Shown piece by piece: positions 45,564 to 54,177 of a stretch of 64,000 nt of DNA (positions are counted from its first letter, which is position 1; every line of letters begins with the position of its first letter). The notes under the pieces were generated by a model. The model ran no database searches, was not told the DNA's origin, and saw only the letters and a list, made by a program, of their open reading frames with translations. Origin of the DNA: Deferribacteraceae bacterium V6Fe1 (lineage in GTDB: Bacteria; Chrysiogenota; Deferribacteres; Deferribacterales; Deferrivibrionaceae); the NCBI GenBank assembly GCA_022813675.1, contig CP063375.1:2204501-2268500 (forward strand). The letters run 5' to 3'. The translations under genes were made by a program, and so were the position numbers.

Positions 45564-46442
45564 TTACTGATTCTTGTTAGTCCTAAACAGCCTTGTCCTA
45601 AGTCTTTCAAAAGCTTTACTAATTTCGCCAATTTCATCATTCCTATCAAAATAAATCATTTTATTATCAACCTTGCCATCGGCAAAGTCATTAGCTTGTT
45701 TTGTCAATATTGATAATGGTTTAAGTGATGAATTAACAACCACATAAACAAATGATATAGAAACTAACACTATCAACAAGAATATACCAAAAATTGTATA
45801 TTTTAAGTTTTTAATCTGCATATTTGTTTTCTCTAATGAAAACCCGATTCTAAAGCCACCCCAATGCTTCCCTTTCACATAAATCGGTGAAGAAATATCC
45901 CACATAACCTCGCCTGTATCCCTGTAATAAGTTTGTAAAAAGCCATAATTTTTGTTTTGGGCAGCCAAAAGACCTACTTTATCATCAAAAATTCTTTTAG
46001 TCCTATTCCCTTCCAAATCTTCTGCGCTACCTGTCAAAGCTTTTTGGTACTTTGTGTTATGAGTAGGCAAATAGCCATTAATATCTACTGCCACCGCAAA
46101 AACAACATTTTCATCTGTCAAAAAGGAGTCTTCAATCTCGAGAATCGCCTTATCCGTGTAAAAATCATATTTTGTATGATATTTAGGTGGGTTGAAATCC
46201 CCAATTTTCTGATAGTCCGTATCAAAGATGTCATTTAGGGTTAATACACCATTATCTATCGCTTCATCCAAAATTTTACCTACAGTTTTTGCTCCAACAA
46301 TAGAAGCTAATCGCCCCCTCTCCAACAATTGCTGTTTTAATCTTTGACTTTCTGTTGCAATGAGATAGTACGAACCAACCCCAATTATTACAAGTAAAAC
46401 GATTGCCAGCTTAAATGCGAGTTTAGTGCTCAACTTCTTCAT
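45564..46442 (-). CDS. Membrane sensor with Cache-like domain and HAMP, no output domain
   Basis: The 292-residue protein has an N-terminal membrane helix, a periplasmic domain of about 170 residues, a second helix (IFGIFLLIVLVSISFVYVVVNS) and a HAMP segment (LKPLSILTKQANDFADGKVDNKM ... NDEIGEISKAFERL). The periplasmic part has DINGYLPTHNTKYQKALTG, NRTKRIFDD and YVKGKHWGGFRIGF, a sensor type found on chemoreceptors and adenylate cyclases. No signalling domain follows HAMP. GGGGGAG precedes the ATG. Its sensor domain is a paralogue of the next gene. Confidence 0.8.
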   Translation of the reverse strand: MKKLSTKLAFKLAIVLLVIIGVGSYYLIATESQRLKQQLLERGRLASIVGAKTVGKILDEAIDNGVLTLNDIFDTDYQKIGDFNPPKYHTKYDFYTDKAILEIEDSFLTDENVVFAVAVDINGYLPTHNTKYQKALTGSAEDLEGNRTKRIFDDKVGLLAAQNKNYGFLQTYYRDTGEVMWDISSPIYVKGKHWGGFRIGFSLEKTNMQIKNLKYTIFGIFLLIVLVSISFVYVVVNSSLKPLSILTKQANDFADGKVDNKMIYFDRNDEIGEISKAFERLRTRLFRTNKNQ

Positions 46443-46467
46443 TTAAGTCTCCCCCTTTTTTTTATTT

Positions 46468-47061
46468 TTATTTTTCCTTATACCCAATCCTTAAAGCTCC
46501 CCAATGCTTGTTGTTAATAAAAATTGGCACGGACAAATCATACATTTTTTCACCTGTATCCCTATTATAACTTTGCAAAAGATACGGTTCAGTGTTTCTT
46601 GCCGCAGCCAGCCCCGTCCTGTCATTGAATATTCGCTTAGTCCTGTTTTTCAAAATATCTATCTCAGGATTACCTGTAAGTTTTTGAGAATACTTTGTGT
46701 TATGGGTGGGCAGATAACCGTTTTTATCAACGGCAACTACAAATATAAAATTTTTATCTTTTTCAAGGCAGTTATCCAATATCTTTCTTAACTCTTCGTC
46801 GGTCACCATATCATATTGGGTATGATATTTTTGAGGATAAGTGTTAGGTATCGGGATATAAAAGGTATCAAATATTTGGTTTACCTTTAACTTACCCGAA
46901 CCGATATAACTGTTAAACAAATCTACGATTTCACTTCTACATTCATTTGCAATATTTAAAACATTTTTATGATACAAACCAAGCTCTTCGGAAACAGCAA
47001 AATCAGGGTAAACTACCATAAAAAATAGGCAAATCCCTGCTATTAATCTCAAGATTTTCAT
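46468..47061 (-). CDS. Periplasmic Cache-like domain protein, paralogue of the HAMP sensor
   Basis: The 197-residue protein has a signal peptide (LIAGICLFFMVVYPDFAVS) and only the sensor domain: DKNGYLPTHNTKYSQKLTG, NRTKRIFNDRTGLAAARN, SYNRDTGEKMYDLSVPIFINNKHWGALRIGY. It has no second membrane helix. The ATG at 47061 has GGAGG 6 bases ahead. It is upstream of and probably co-transcribed with the membrane version, so the soluble protein may share or compete for the same ligand. Confidence 0.78.
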   Translation of the reverse strand: MKILRLIAGICLFFMVVYPDFAVSEELGLYHKNVLNIANECRSEIVDLFNSYIGSGKLKVNQIFDTFYIPIPNTYPQKYHTQYDMVTDEELRKILDNCLEKDKNFIFVVAVDKNGYLPTHNTKYSQKLTGNPEIDILKNRTKRIFNDRTGLAAARNTEPYLLQSYNRDTGEKMYDLSVPIFINNKHWGALRIGYKEK

Positions 47062-47191
47062 CTCTTCCTCCAAAGCAGAAACTAAATATGCGAAATTATA
47101 TAACGTTATTTTATATAATTGTAAACAACAATTTTGCCAAAATAAAGGTATCTACGTCGCAAAATCATACAACTGTCAGATTAAATTTGAC

Positions 47192-47599
47192 TTATTTTTT
47201 ACCGCAATTAGAACAAATACCATGGAATGTTGCATTTACTGATAAAGTCTGAAAATTGTCAAAATCGTTAGAAATTTTTTCAAGGTTTATACTTTTACAA
47301 TAATAATCACCGCATTTGTCACACACCAAATGAACGTGGCTGCTCCCCTCACCCTTCCCAAAGCAGTACATATACTCGCCATTTTCACTTAAAAATTTTA
47401 AAACTATCCCTTTTTCGCAAAATTCATCCATTATCCGATAAACAGTTGATTTGTTTAAATTGCTCTCTTTGGAAAAAATATCAATTATCTCAACGGCAGT
47501 TACGGGACAATTCTTATCAATCAAATATCCAAGCAATTTGATTTTATTTTTAGTTACCCTTATCTTTTTGTCAGTTAAAAGTTTTTTTATACCAAGCAT
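47192..47599 (-). CDS. zur: Fur-family regulator, probably Zur
   Basis: The 135-residue protein has the Fur winged helix (TAVEIIDIFSKESNLNKSTVYRIMDEFCEKGIV), the HVHLVCDKCGDYYC segment and a second CSNCGKK pair; the two CxxC pairs hold the structural zinc. It overlaps the 3' end of znuB by 29 bases and is co-directional with znuA-znuC-znuB, so it most likely represses that operon when zinc is plentiful. Confidence 0.82.
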   Translation of the reverse strand: MLGIKKLLTDKKIRVTKNKIKLLGYLIDKNCPVTAVEIIDIFSKESNLNKSTVYRIMDEFCEKGIVLKFLSENGEYMYCFGKGEGSSHVHLVCDKCGDYYCKSINLEKISNDFDNFQTLSVNATFHGICSNCGKK

Positions 47600-48395
47600 T
47601 TTTCAAAACCGCCAAAAATTTTTCAATTACAAACCAAAATGATGCCACTAATATTATAGATGCACCGGAAGTAGTATTGAAATAATATGAAAACAAAAGC
47701 CCTGAAAGGCCAAAAAATAAAGTGTAAACAGTAGAAATAATTATCATCTGAAAAAGATTGTTAGACTTATTTTCAGCCAAATGCTGAGGTATGGTAAGAA
47801 GTGCTACCACCAAAATCAAACCTACAACCTTGATTAAAATCACAATGGAAATTGACGCCAAGATAATGATAAGCGTATGAATTAAACTTATATTTATCCC
47901 TTTTACATACGCAAACTCCTTATCAAAAGAAAAAAGAACAAGTTTTTGATAAAAAGCTACTAAAAATAAAATTGCAATCACATCAAGAATAAAAATCATA
48001 TTAATATCACTTTGTGAAACTGCAATCAGACTACCAAAAAGATAACTCATCAAATCAGCCTTGTAGCCGGGCGTAAAGTCGATAAGAATAATACCAAGCG
48101 CCATTCCAAGTGCCCAAAAAATACCTATAACACTATCAACTCTGTATGTCTTATTAGCGGTATATACTCCTAACGCGGATGAGCTTAACAGTGAAAAGAC
48201 CAAAGTAGTAGGCAAAACAGGCAAACCAAAAAAAAAGGCAAGCCCTACCCCGCCATAAGCGGCATGAGCAACGGCACCCGTGAGAAATACCATTTGATTG
48301 ACAACAATCAATGCACCGGCAATCCCGCAAACTATACTTGCCAACAAAACAGTATATATGGCATTTAAAAAAAAGTCATACTGAAATATTTCCAA
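47571..48395 (-). CDS. znuB: Zinc ABC transporter permease ZnuB
   Basis: The 274-residue permease has about eight membrane helices and the ABC-3 family marks: GALIVVNQMVFLTGAVAHAAYGGVGLAFFFG near the start and LVVALLTIPQHLAE later. It starts at TTG with GGGAG upstream. It pairs with ZnuA and ZnuC for high-affinity zinc (or manganese) uptake. Confidence 0.92.
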   Translation of the reverse strand: MEIFQYDFFLNAIYTVLLASIVCGIAGALIVVNQMVFLTGAVAHAAYGGVGLAFFFGLPVLPTTLVFSLLSSSALGVYTANKTYRVDSVIGIFWALGMALGIILIDFTPGYKADLMSYLFGSLIAVSQSDINMIFILDVIAILFLVAFYQKLVLFSFDKEFAYVKGINISLIHTLIIILASISIVILIKVVGLILVVALLTIPQHLAENKSNNLFQMIIISTVYTLFFGLSGLLFSYYFNTTSGASIILVASFWFVIEKFLAVLKNAWYKKTFN

Positions 48396-48416
48396 TCTTT
48401 GCTCCCAATATCAACT

Positions 48417-49223
48417 CTATTTAACGCTGTTAAAAGTCTTCATACACTTATCCCTATGCTCACACTTTGTAAGGTGGTCTATCTCTTCGCTGACATAAGC
48501 ACCGATAGAGCAAGTATGTTCATCATGGATACCGTACATTATTTCCATCATCTCTTTTGTAAGCTCAGGCTTGTCATTGTAAAGCAGATATCTGTTAACG
48601 CATGCCACACTATTAATTTTGGTAGCCAGCAAATTCAGATTATGAGTCACCACTATTATTGTCTTATCGGCATTTATCTTTTCCAAAAGACTAAAAAAAC
48701 AAAAGCTTCCATAGGGGTCAATATTTGAAGTAGGCTCATCTAAAATCAGCAGCTCAGGGTTAGAGATAAGTGCTCTTGCAAGGTAAACCCGCTGCACTTG
48801 CCCGCCAGACAGCTCGGTCATTTTTTTATCCTTAAGCTCTAACATCTCAAGCTGCTCAAGCACATCTTCAGCCTTTTTTGTTTCACTTTTTGAATAACCA
48901 AACCTAAAAAACCTACTCTGCAAACCAAGGAGTGTACATTCCAAGACGCTTAACGGGATTTCATTTTTGTTATTTGTCTTTTGGGGCACATATCCAATCC
49001 TGTCAAGCACATCTGCAGGGGATTGACCAAACATTTTTATTTCACCCTTTGAGGGTTTTAGAATACCAAGCAAAAGTTTTACAAGGGTAGTTTTTCCGCC
49101 GCCATTTGGCCCAACCACCATCAAAAAATCTTTTTCCTTCACATTTAAATTTACATTTTCCAAAGCATATGTGCCATTGTATGAAAAATATACATTTTCT
49201 ACATTTACAATATAATTACTCAT
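48417..49223 (-). CDS. znuC: Zinc ABC transporter ATPase ZnuC
   Basis: The 268-residue ATPase has Walker A GPNGGGKTTL, the ABC signature LSGGQVQRVYLARAL, Walker B LLILDEPTSNID and the switch histidine VVTHN. Beyond the usual end it has a tail with HDEHTCSIG, HLTKCEHRDKC and MKTFNSVK, rich in His and Cys. The ATG at 49223 overlaps the end of znuA by 8 bases. Confidence 0.93.
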   Translation of the reverse strand: MSNYIVNVENVYFSYNGTYALENVNLNVKEKDFLMVVGPNGGGKTTLVKLLLGILKPSKGEIKMFGQSPADVLDRIGYVPQKTNNKNEIPLSVLECTLLGLQSRFFRFGYSKSETKKAEDVLEQLEMLELKDKKMTELSGGQVQRVYLARALISNPELLILDEPTSNIDPYGSFCFFSLLEKINADKTIIVVTHNLNLLATKINSVACVNRYLLYNDKPELTKEMMEIMYGIHDEHTCSIGAYVSEEIDHLTKCEHRDKCMKTFNSVK

Positions 49224-50088
49224 CTTTGCCCTTACACTTTTTTTCAAAAGCATTTTTAATCAATTCAAGTTCGCCAATATAGTTGTAACTTAAAGGATTA
49301 ACTTTTATTATTTCAATATTAAGCTGCTTTGCTAACGTATTTGTAATTCTGCTGTCAATTTGCGGCTGGACGAACAAGAATTTTGCATCCTCTTTTTTGG
49401 CAAAATCAACGATACCTTTTATATGGCTCATTGACGGCTCAATCCCTTCAGCCTCAATTGCCACTTGCTTCAATCCGAAATCTTTTGCAAAATATCCCCA
49501 AGAAGGGTGAAAAACAAGAATATTTTTACTTTCACACCTGTCAAAAGTTTTTTTGAAATTTATCACAAGCTCGTCCATACTCTTTACAAGTTTTTGATAA
49601 TTAGATTCATAAAATGGAAGGTTATCTTTGTCTGCTTCAGCCATAAAATCCAAAATATTTTTTGCCATAATTTTAACATTATTAGGACTTAGCCAAATAT
49701 GAGGATCATAAAAATTGTTATCCCCCTCATTTTCATGCTTTTCATCATGACTGTGCTTTTCAAGCCTCTGTTTTGTAATATCCTTATCTATATAAACTAC
49801 TTTTACCCCCTTATTTACCGAATATAATTTTTCAAGCCATACATGATCAAATGTATCCCCTATTGAAAAATAATATTTTGCCTTTGACAGCTCTCTCATC
49901 TCCTTAGGCCTTGGCTCAAAAAGATGAGGGTTAAAATTTTCCGGGACAAGCGCTTTTACGTGATATTTCCCCCCCACAATATTATCAGCAATATATTTTA
50001 CAGGTGAAATACTTACAAAAATAATATCCGCAGAATAAGATATTTGACTGCATAAAAGTATAATTAAACTAAAAAACCATTTTTTCAT
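49216..50088 (-). CDS. znuA: Zinc-binding protein ZnuA
   Basis: The 290-residue cluster-9 binding protein has a signal peptide (FFSLIILLCSQISYS), NFNPHLFEPRPKEM (the first metal histidine region), a charged His/Asp/Glu loop (HSHDEKHENEG) before DPHIWLSP, LVFHPSWGYFAKDFG (third histidine), and IDSRITNTLA near the end. The loop is typical of zinc rather than manganese transporters. ATG 50088 follows GGAG 9 bases upstream. Confidence 0.93.
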   Translation of the reverse strand: MKKWFFSLIILLCSQISYSADIIFVSISPVKYIADNIVGGKYHVKALVPENFNPHLFEPRPKEMRELSKAKYYFSIGDTFDHVWLEKLYSVNKGVKVVYIDKDITKQRLEKHSHDEKHENEGDNNFYDPHIWLSPNNVKIMAKNILDFMAEADKDNLPFYESNYQKLVKSMDELVINFKKTFDRCESKNILVFHPSWGYFAKDFGLKQVAIEAEGIEPSMSHIKGIVDFAKKEDAKFLFVQPQIDSRITNTLAKQLNIEIIKVNPLSYNYIGELELIKNAFEKKCKGKDE

Positions 50089-50100
50089 ATCTGGTTCTCC

Positions 50101-50125
50101 GCAACTCAGTTGCAACTATATTATA
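50101..50125 (-). promoter_or_regulatory. znuA promoter with a Zur-box-like palindrome
   Basis: On the minus strand TATAAT (50120-50125) is followed by GCAACT-G-AGTTGC (50101-50113), a perfect palindrome covering the expected transcription start, 13 bases before the znuA start codon. A repressor bound there would block the promoter; the zur gene lies in the operon. Confidence 0.55.
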
Positions 50126-50192
50126 ACTCTATGATTAAAAAAGCAATAAATTTATCGATATCATCACATATTTTTCAAAGGAATACTAAATA

Positions 50193-50648
50193 TTAATCTA
50201 TGAGGTTTTCATCAATCAATATATCAACAAGAAGCTCTGCACAAAAGCTCGAAATTTGCTGACAATGCTTGTATTTACCAATACCAAAAATCAACTCGCT
50301 CCTTTTTGTCAAAGACTTGCAACAGGTAGTTTTAAACTTTTCTTTAAACCGCTCCATAAAAATCTTCCCTAACTTTTGGGAAAGTCTTTTGTCCTCATTG
50401 GGACTTTTTCTTCCGGTCAGACTCCCCGCTATCATTACGGAAGATGATACTGCACCGCATACGCAACCTGAAGCACCAATCCCCTCACCCAAAATGGTCA
50501 TAGACCTTTTAAAATCATCGGAAAAAAATATTCCTGTTACATCTTCAAAAGCTTTTAAAACTGCCTCCGAGCAGTAATACCCCTCATTGAAATATTGCTC
50601 TGCCAGTGTCTTTACTTTGTCTATCTTGATGCTTTTAGTATCACTCAT
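50193..50648 (-). CDS. C_GCAxxG_C_C family putative redox protein
   Basis: The 151-residue protein has the family cysteines: YYCSEAVLKAF, GCVCGAVSSS with the GC-x-CGA core, and KTTCCKSL. Members are small, often encoded in anaerobes and proposed to bind metal or act in redox chemistry; the reaction is unknown. It overlaps the thioesterase gene by 4 bases. Confidence 0.8.
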   Translation of the reverse strand: MSDTKSIKIDKVKTLAEQYFNEGYYCSEAVLKAFEDVTGIFFSDDFKRSMTILGEGIGASGCVCGAVSSSVMIAGSLTGRKSPNEDKRLSQKLGKIFMERFKEKFKTTCCKSLTKRSELIFGIGKYKHCQQISSFCAELLVDILIDENLID

Positions 50649-51037
50649 TTATTCACTTCCTCAAACTTTTCTTTAAGCATTTGTGGCACTTCACAGCTTT
50701 TCCCTTTATTTGCATCAAAACATGCAAGAGTAGTTTTTGCCTCGGCATATACAAGACCGCTTCCATTGTGCAAAATATATTTCCCTTCAAACCGTGTCCT
50801 TGAAATCTGATAAAATTCCATGTCTATTATTAACTTATCACCCAAAGACACGGGACGCTTGTATGAACACTCTACATCAGTTATTAACAAAAAGATATTA
50901 TCCTCTTTCAGTTTTAAAAAGTCATCCAAAAATAGCTCTGTCCTTGCCGCTTCCATCAAAGTAAAATATTTGGCATGATTTAAATGCCCATACATATCCA
51001 TATCTGAAAACCTTAGTTCAATCTCCTTTGAAAACAT
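50645..51037 (-). CDS. Hotdog-fold acyl-CoA thioesterase (YbgC/4HBT type)
   Basis: The 130-residue protein has RFSDMDMYGHLNHAKYFTLMEAARTE, the 4-hydroxybenzoyl-CoA thioesterase signature with the catalytic aspartate in D-M-x-G-H-x-N. It would hydrolyse acyl-CoA in the cytosol; the substrate is not predictable. GAGGTGA precedes the ATG. Confidence 0.88.
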   Translation of the reverse strand: MFSKEIELRFSDMDMYGHLNHAKYFTLMEAARTELFLDDFLKLKEDNIFLLITDVECSYKRPVSLGDKLIIDMEFYQISRTRFEGKYILHNGSGLVYAEAKTTLACFDANKGKSCEVPQMLKEKFEEVNK

Positions 51038-51045
51038 CTATCACC

Positions 51046-51738
51046 TCAAAAATATGTTATTTTTATAAAGTCATATAAAGGGATTATAAAAAGTGCAGGC
51101 AGCATGTTTGCCGTTTTTATTTTGACAATATTAAGCATATTAAGCCCAATCCCTACAATGATAATCCCACCCACAACGGATATACCGTTTACATAAATTT
51201 CATTTTCCAGCAAAAATACTGCACTTGAGGCAAGAAGACTTAGCCCGCCCTGATAAATCAAAATCACTATTGCCGAAAACAATACACCTATCCCAAGAGT
51301 GGATGTCAATATAACCGAAGAAACACCATCCAACATGCTTTTAACATACAAAACGGAAGGGTCATTGTTTAAACCGTCTTTTATCGCACCGATTATTGTC
51401 ATTGAGCCCACACAAAACAACACGCTTGCAGTAACAAACCCAAGCACAAATGTATTTGAAGTGCTTCTCGTCTTATTTTGAATAAATGAACCAATTTTGT
51501 CCAATTTGTCTTCTATATCTATAATCTCACCTACTATGGTACCTACAACCAAAGAAATCAAGGCGGCAAGAAAATCGTGCTCCTCAAAAGCCATTTTTAT
51601 CCCTAAAACTACTACTGCAAGCCCCAAAGCTTTTAGTACAGATTCTTTAAGCTCGCCCTTTATCCTCTTTCCGAAAAAAAGTCCTATAACCGTGCCCACC
51701 GTAACCGCGGCAGCATTAACAATCGTCCCTAAGACCAT
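51046..51738 (-). CDS. DUF554 membrane protein
   Basis: The 230-residue protein has six or seven membrane helices and the DUF554 features: GTIVNAAAVTVGTVIGLFFGKRI at the start, GTIVGEIIDIEDKLD, FCVGSMTIIGAIKDGLNNDPSVLYVKSMLDG and GGIIIVGIGLNML near the end. It is probably a transporter of unknown substrate. It shares one base with the PLD gene upstream. Confidence 0.9.
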   Translation of the reverse strand: MVLGTIVNAAAVTVGTVIGLFFGKRIKGELKESVLKALGLAVVVLGIKMAFEEHDFLAALISLVVGTIVGEIIDIEDKLDKIGSFIQNKTRSTSNTFVLGFVTASVLFCVGSMTIIGAIKDGLNNDPSVLYVKSMLDGVSSVILTSTLGIGVLFSAIVILIYQGGLSLLASSAVFLLENEIYVNGISVVGGIIIVGIGLNMLNIVKIKTANMLPALFIIPLYDFIKITYF

Positions 51739-52307
51739 TACCTTACCAACCTTTTAATGTATTTAATCGCGTCACTTGCTAACCCTTCGGAAACTATTCT
51801 CACAGTGGTTTCATTATTATATTTAAACGCACTGTCAGTATAATTGTGACTACCAACATAAGTTATCTTTTCATCAATAACCATTAGCTTTGCATGTGTA
51901 CGCACATCTTTTGAATCAAACACAACCGTTGCGCCCGCTTTTAACAATTCTTCGGCGGTTTCTTTGTTAATATCGGTAGTAATGTCATTCCCTTTCCCTA
52001 AATCCATGACAATAAAAACCTTTACGCCCTTTTTCAATGCACGAAGCAATGCCTCTTCCAAAAGAGTACTCTTTTGATGTCTGTCATCTGTTGTCTTAAA
52101 CATATAAATAGCCACAAAGATATTTTTTTGGGCATCCGTAACATCTTTTATCATGGAGTCCAAAAGATACCTGTCAGGCAGAAATGTAACCTTGGCGTCA
52201 TATGCCTCAGGTCTTGCATAAATGTTTGTAATAGAAACATAAATTATAAAAAAAACGGCAAAAATGTATTTAATATAACGTTTTGTTAATCTTTTCCCAA
52301 GCTTCAT
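51738..52307 (-). CDS. Exported phospholipase-D-like nuclease
   Basis: The 189-residue protein has a signal anchor (YIFAVFFIIYVSITNIYA) and one HKD motif: HAKLMVIDEKITYVGSHNYTDSAF. Single-HKD proteins of this size are Nuc/EndA-like and work as dimers on DNA or phospholipid. ATG 52307 has GAGG ahead and is preferred to the TTG one codon upstream. It lies between engB and the DUF554 gene. Confidence 0.85.
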   Translation of the reverse strand: MKLGKRLTKRYIKYIFAVFFIIYVSITNIYARPEAYDAKVTFLPDRYLLDSMIKDVTDAQKNIFVAIYMFKTTDDRHQKSTLLEEALLRALKKGVKVFIVMDLGKGNDITTDINKETAEELLKAGATVVFDSKDVRTHAKLMVIDEKITYVGSHNYTDSAFKYNNETTVRIVSEGLASDAIKYIKRLVR

Positions 52308-52842
52308 CAATACCTCTTCTTTTTGTAGCCGAAAATATTACAAAATTTTCTTTAATTAAACCTAAATTATCGGAAATAACCTTAACCTGTTTGGTTATCT
52401 CATTTCCTGAAAGTTTGTCGGATTTGTTTAAAATAAACAAAACATCACGGTCAAGTTCATAAAGCATATTAATAACACTAATATCATCTTCCGTCGGCAC
52501 CCGCCTGATATCAAGTATCAAAACGCATAATTTAAGCTGATTTCTCGAAGAGATATAAGCATAAATATTTTTAGACCAGCTCTCTTTCTCTTTCTTTGAT
52601 ACTTTAGCATATCCGTATCCCGGCAAGTCTACAAAAACCATCTTATTATCAATATTAAAAAAGTTTATGAGTCTTGTCTTCCCCGGTGTTTTACCTACTT
52701 TGACAAGACTTTTTCTACCAAGCAATACATTAATTACACTCGATTTACCAACGTTACTTCTCCCTAAGAAAGCCACTTCACTTAAATTGTGATTAGGATA
52801 ATCTTTTGGCAAAAGAGCCGATTTTATAAATTCCGCATTCAA
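52270..52842 (-). CDS. engB: Ribosome biogenesis GTPase EngB/YsxC
   Basis: The 190-residue GTPase has G1 GRSNVGKSS, GKTRLINFF (G2 region), DLPGYGYAK (G3), LNKSDKL (G4) and SATKRRGID (G5). EngB takes part in large-subunit ribosome assembly. The start is taken as TTG 52842: GGGGTG lies 5 bases before it, and TTGA overlaps the stop codon of the DHH gene. A TTG 15 bases further upstream lacks a ribosome site. Confidence 0.93.
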   Translation of the reverse strand: MNAEFIKSALLPKDYPNHNLSEVAFLGRSNVGKSSVINVLLGRKSLVKVGKTPGKTRLINFFNIDNKMVFVDLPGYGYAKVSKKEKESWSKNIYAYISSRNQLKLCVLILDIRRVPTEDDISVINMLYELDRDVLFILNKSDKLSGNEITKQVKVISDNLGLIKENFVIFSATKRRGIDEAWEKINKTLY

Positions 52843-53684
52843 GGCAGCACCCCGCAACTAGTCAGAAAAGTATTTAGACAAAAATCAAAATCAGTCGAAA
52901 AACCGGCGGCATTTTTATGTCCGCCACCACCGTTATTGACAGCTATTTTACTCACATCTATCTCATTTTTGGAGCGAAGAGAAATTTTCTTTTTCTGTGC
53001 ATTGATTATTACCACATATTGAGCTTCCGTATTATTAATAATATGGTGACCAAGCTCAGAATTATACCTTTCCGCAAAAATTACCGCAAATTTTCTCCCT
53101 TCAACATCCTCGAAAAATGTAAGATTTTTTAATGCATTATCAAGATATTTACTCTTTGACTCCTCTTCAATCTCAAGCAGCATCTTTTCATAATTGTCAA
53201 ACTTTGTGGAAGGATTTTCCAAAAACCTTTTTACAAATCTATTTATCCCCACTAACGAAAAATACATATTCATAGTCAAACTGTCTTCCCTCTTCAGATG
53301 CCACATATCATAATCATTAACACACTCTGCAAAGTCCCTGTATTCTTCCACCTGACAGCCAATCTCTTTTAGCCATTCTAATGTCAATAAAGTAGCCGAC
53401 TTTGAAATATCATGATAAGAATCAATTACTTTGCTTAACTCCTCTGAAGTTTTATGATGATCGATAAAAAACAGCTCTACGTAGTTTGTCAAAAACTTTG
53501 CCGTTTCAATAGTAGGTGAAAGGTCAGTAATTATTATCTTATTGAAACTGTTATAATTTTTAATAAGGTAATTGTCTATTTCATCATAATTCAAATAAAC
53601 CGTATCAGCCACATCAAGATATTTTTTTATCAAAACAGCGCACCCCGCACCATCCAAATCATTATGTGTAACATGCAGAATCAT
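52839..53684 (-). CDS. DHH-family phosphoesterase
   Basis: The 281-residue protein starts MILHVTHNDLDGAGCAVL (D-x-D metal motif), has FFIDHHKT (DHH) and ends with a DHHA1 domain, VNNGGGGHKNAAGFS. The family cleaves short oligonucleotides or nucleotide signals with manganese. Which of these it cleaves cannot be told from sequence alone. Confidence 0.88.
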   Translation of the reverse strand: MILHVTHNDLDGAGCAVLIKKYLDVADTVYLNYDEIDNYLIKNYNSFNKIIITDLSPTIETAKFLTNYVELFFIDHHKTSEELSKVIDSYHDISKSATLLTLEWLKEIGCQVEEYRDFAECVNDYDMWHLKREDSLTMNMYFSLVGINRFVKRFLENPSTKFDNYEKMLLEIEEESKSKYLDNALKNLTFFEDVEGRKFAVIFAERYNSELGHHIINNTEAQYVVIINAQKKKISLRSKNEIDVSKIAVNNGGGGHKNAAGFSTDFDFCLNTFLTSCGVLP

Positions 53685-53688
53685 AAAA

Positions 53689-54108
53689 TTATTCTCCGAT
53701 TATTTTAATAAGTACTCTTTTACGTCTTTTCCCGTCAAATTCTCCGTAAAATATCTGCTCCCAAGGTCCAAAGTCAAGTCTACCGTTTGTAACGGCTACG
53801 ACTACTTCTCTTCCCATTATCTGTCTTTTAAGATGAGCATCTCCGTTATCTTCTCCAGTCAAATTATGCTTGTAAAGACTTAAAGGCTCATGCGGTGCAA
53901 GCTCTTCAAGCCATCTTTTGTAGTCACTGTGCAAACCAGATTCGTGGTCGTTGATAAAGACCGAAGCTGTTATGTGCATGGCATTAACAAGGCACAACCC
54001 TTCTTTTATTCCGCTTTCATTAACAGCTTGTTGAACCTCTGAAGTAATATTTATAAACTCAACCCTTTCTCTTGTATTAAACCACAATTCTTTTCTAAAA
54101 GATTTCAT
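53689..54108 (-). CDS. YjbQ/UPF0047 family protein
   Basis: The 139-residue protein has the family signature: [73 protein letters not shown]. Some homologues have weak thiamin phosphate synthase activity in vitro; the real role is unclear. It lies 4 bases from the DHH gene in the same direction. Confidence 0.92.
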   Translation of the reverse strand: MKSFRKELWFNTRERVEFINITSEVQQAVNESGIKEGLCLVNAMHITASVFINDHESGLHSDYKRWLEELAPHEPLSLYKHNLTGEDNGDAHLKRQIMGREVVVAVTNGRLDFGPWEQIFYGEFDGKRRKRVLIKIIGE

Positions 54109-54177
54109 TTTACACCTCTTAAATTGAGTGATATATTATTAACAAAATAATTCTTAATAGTAAACAAGGGAAAATAT

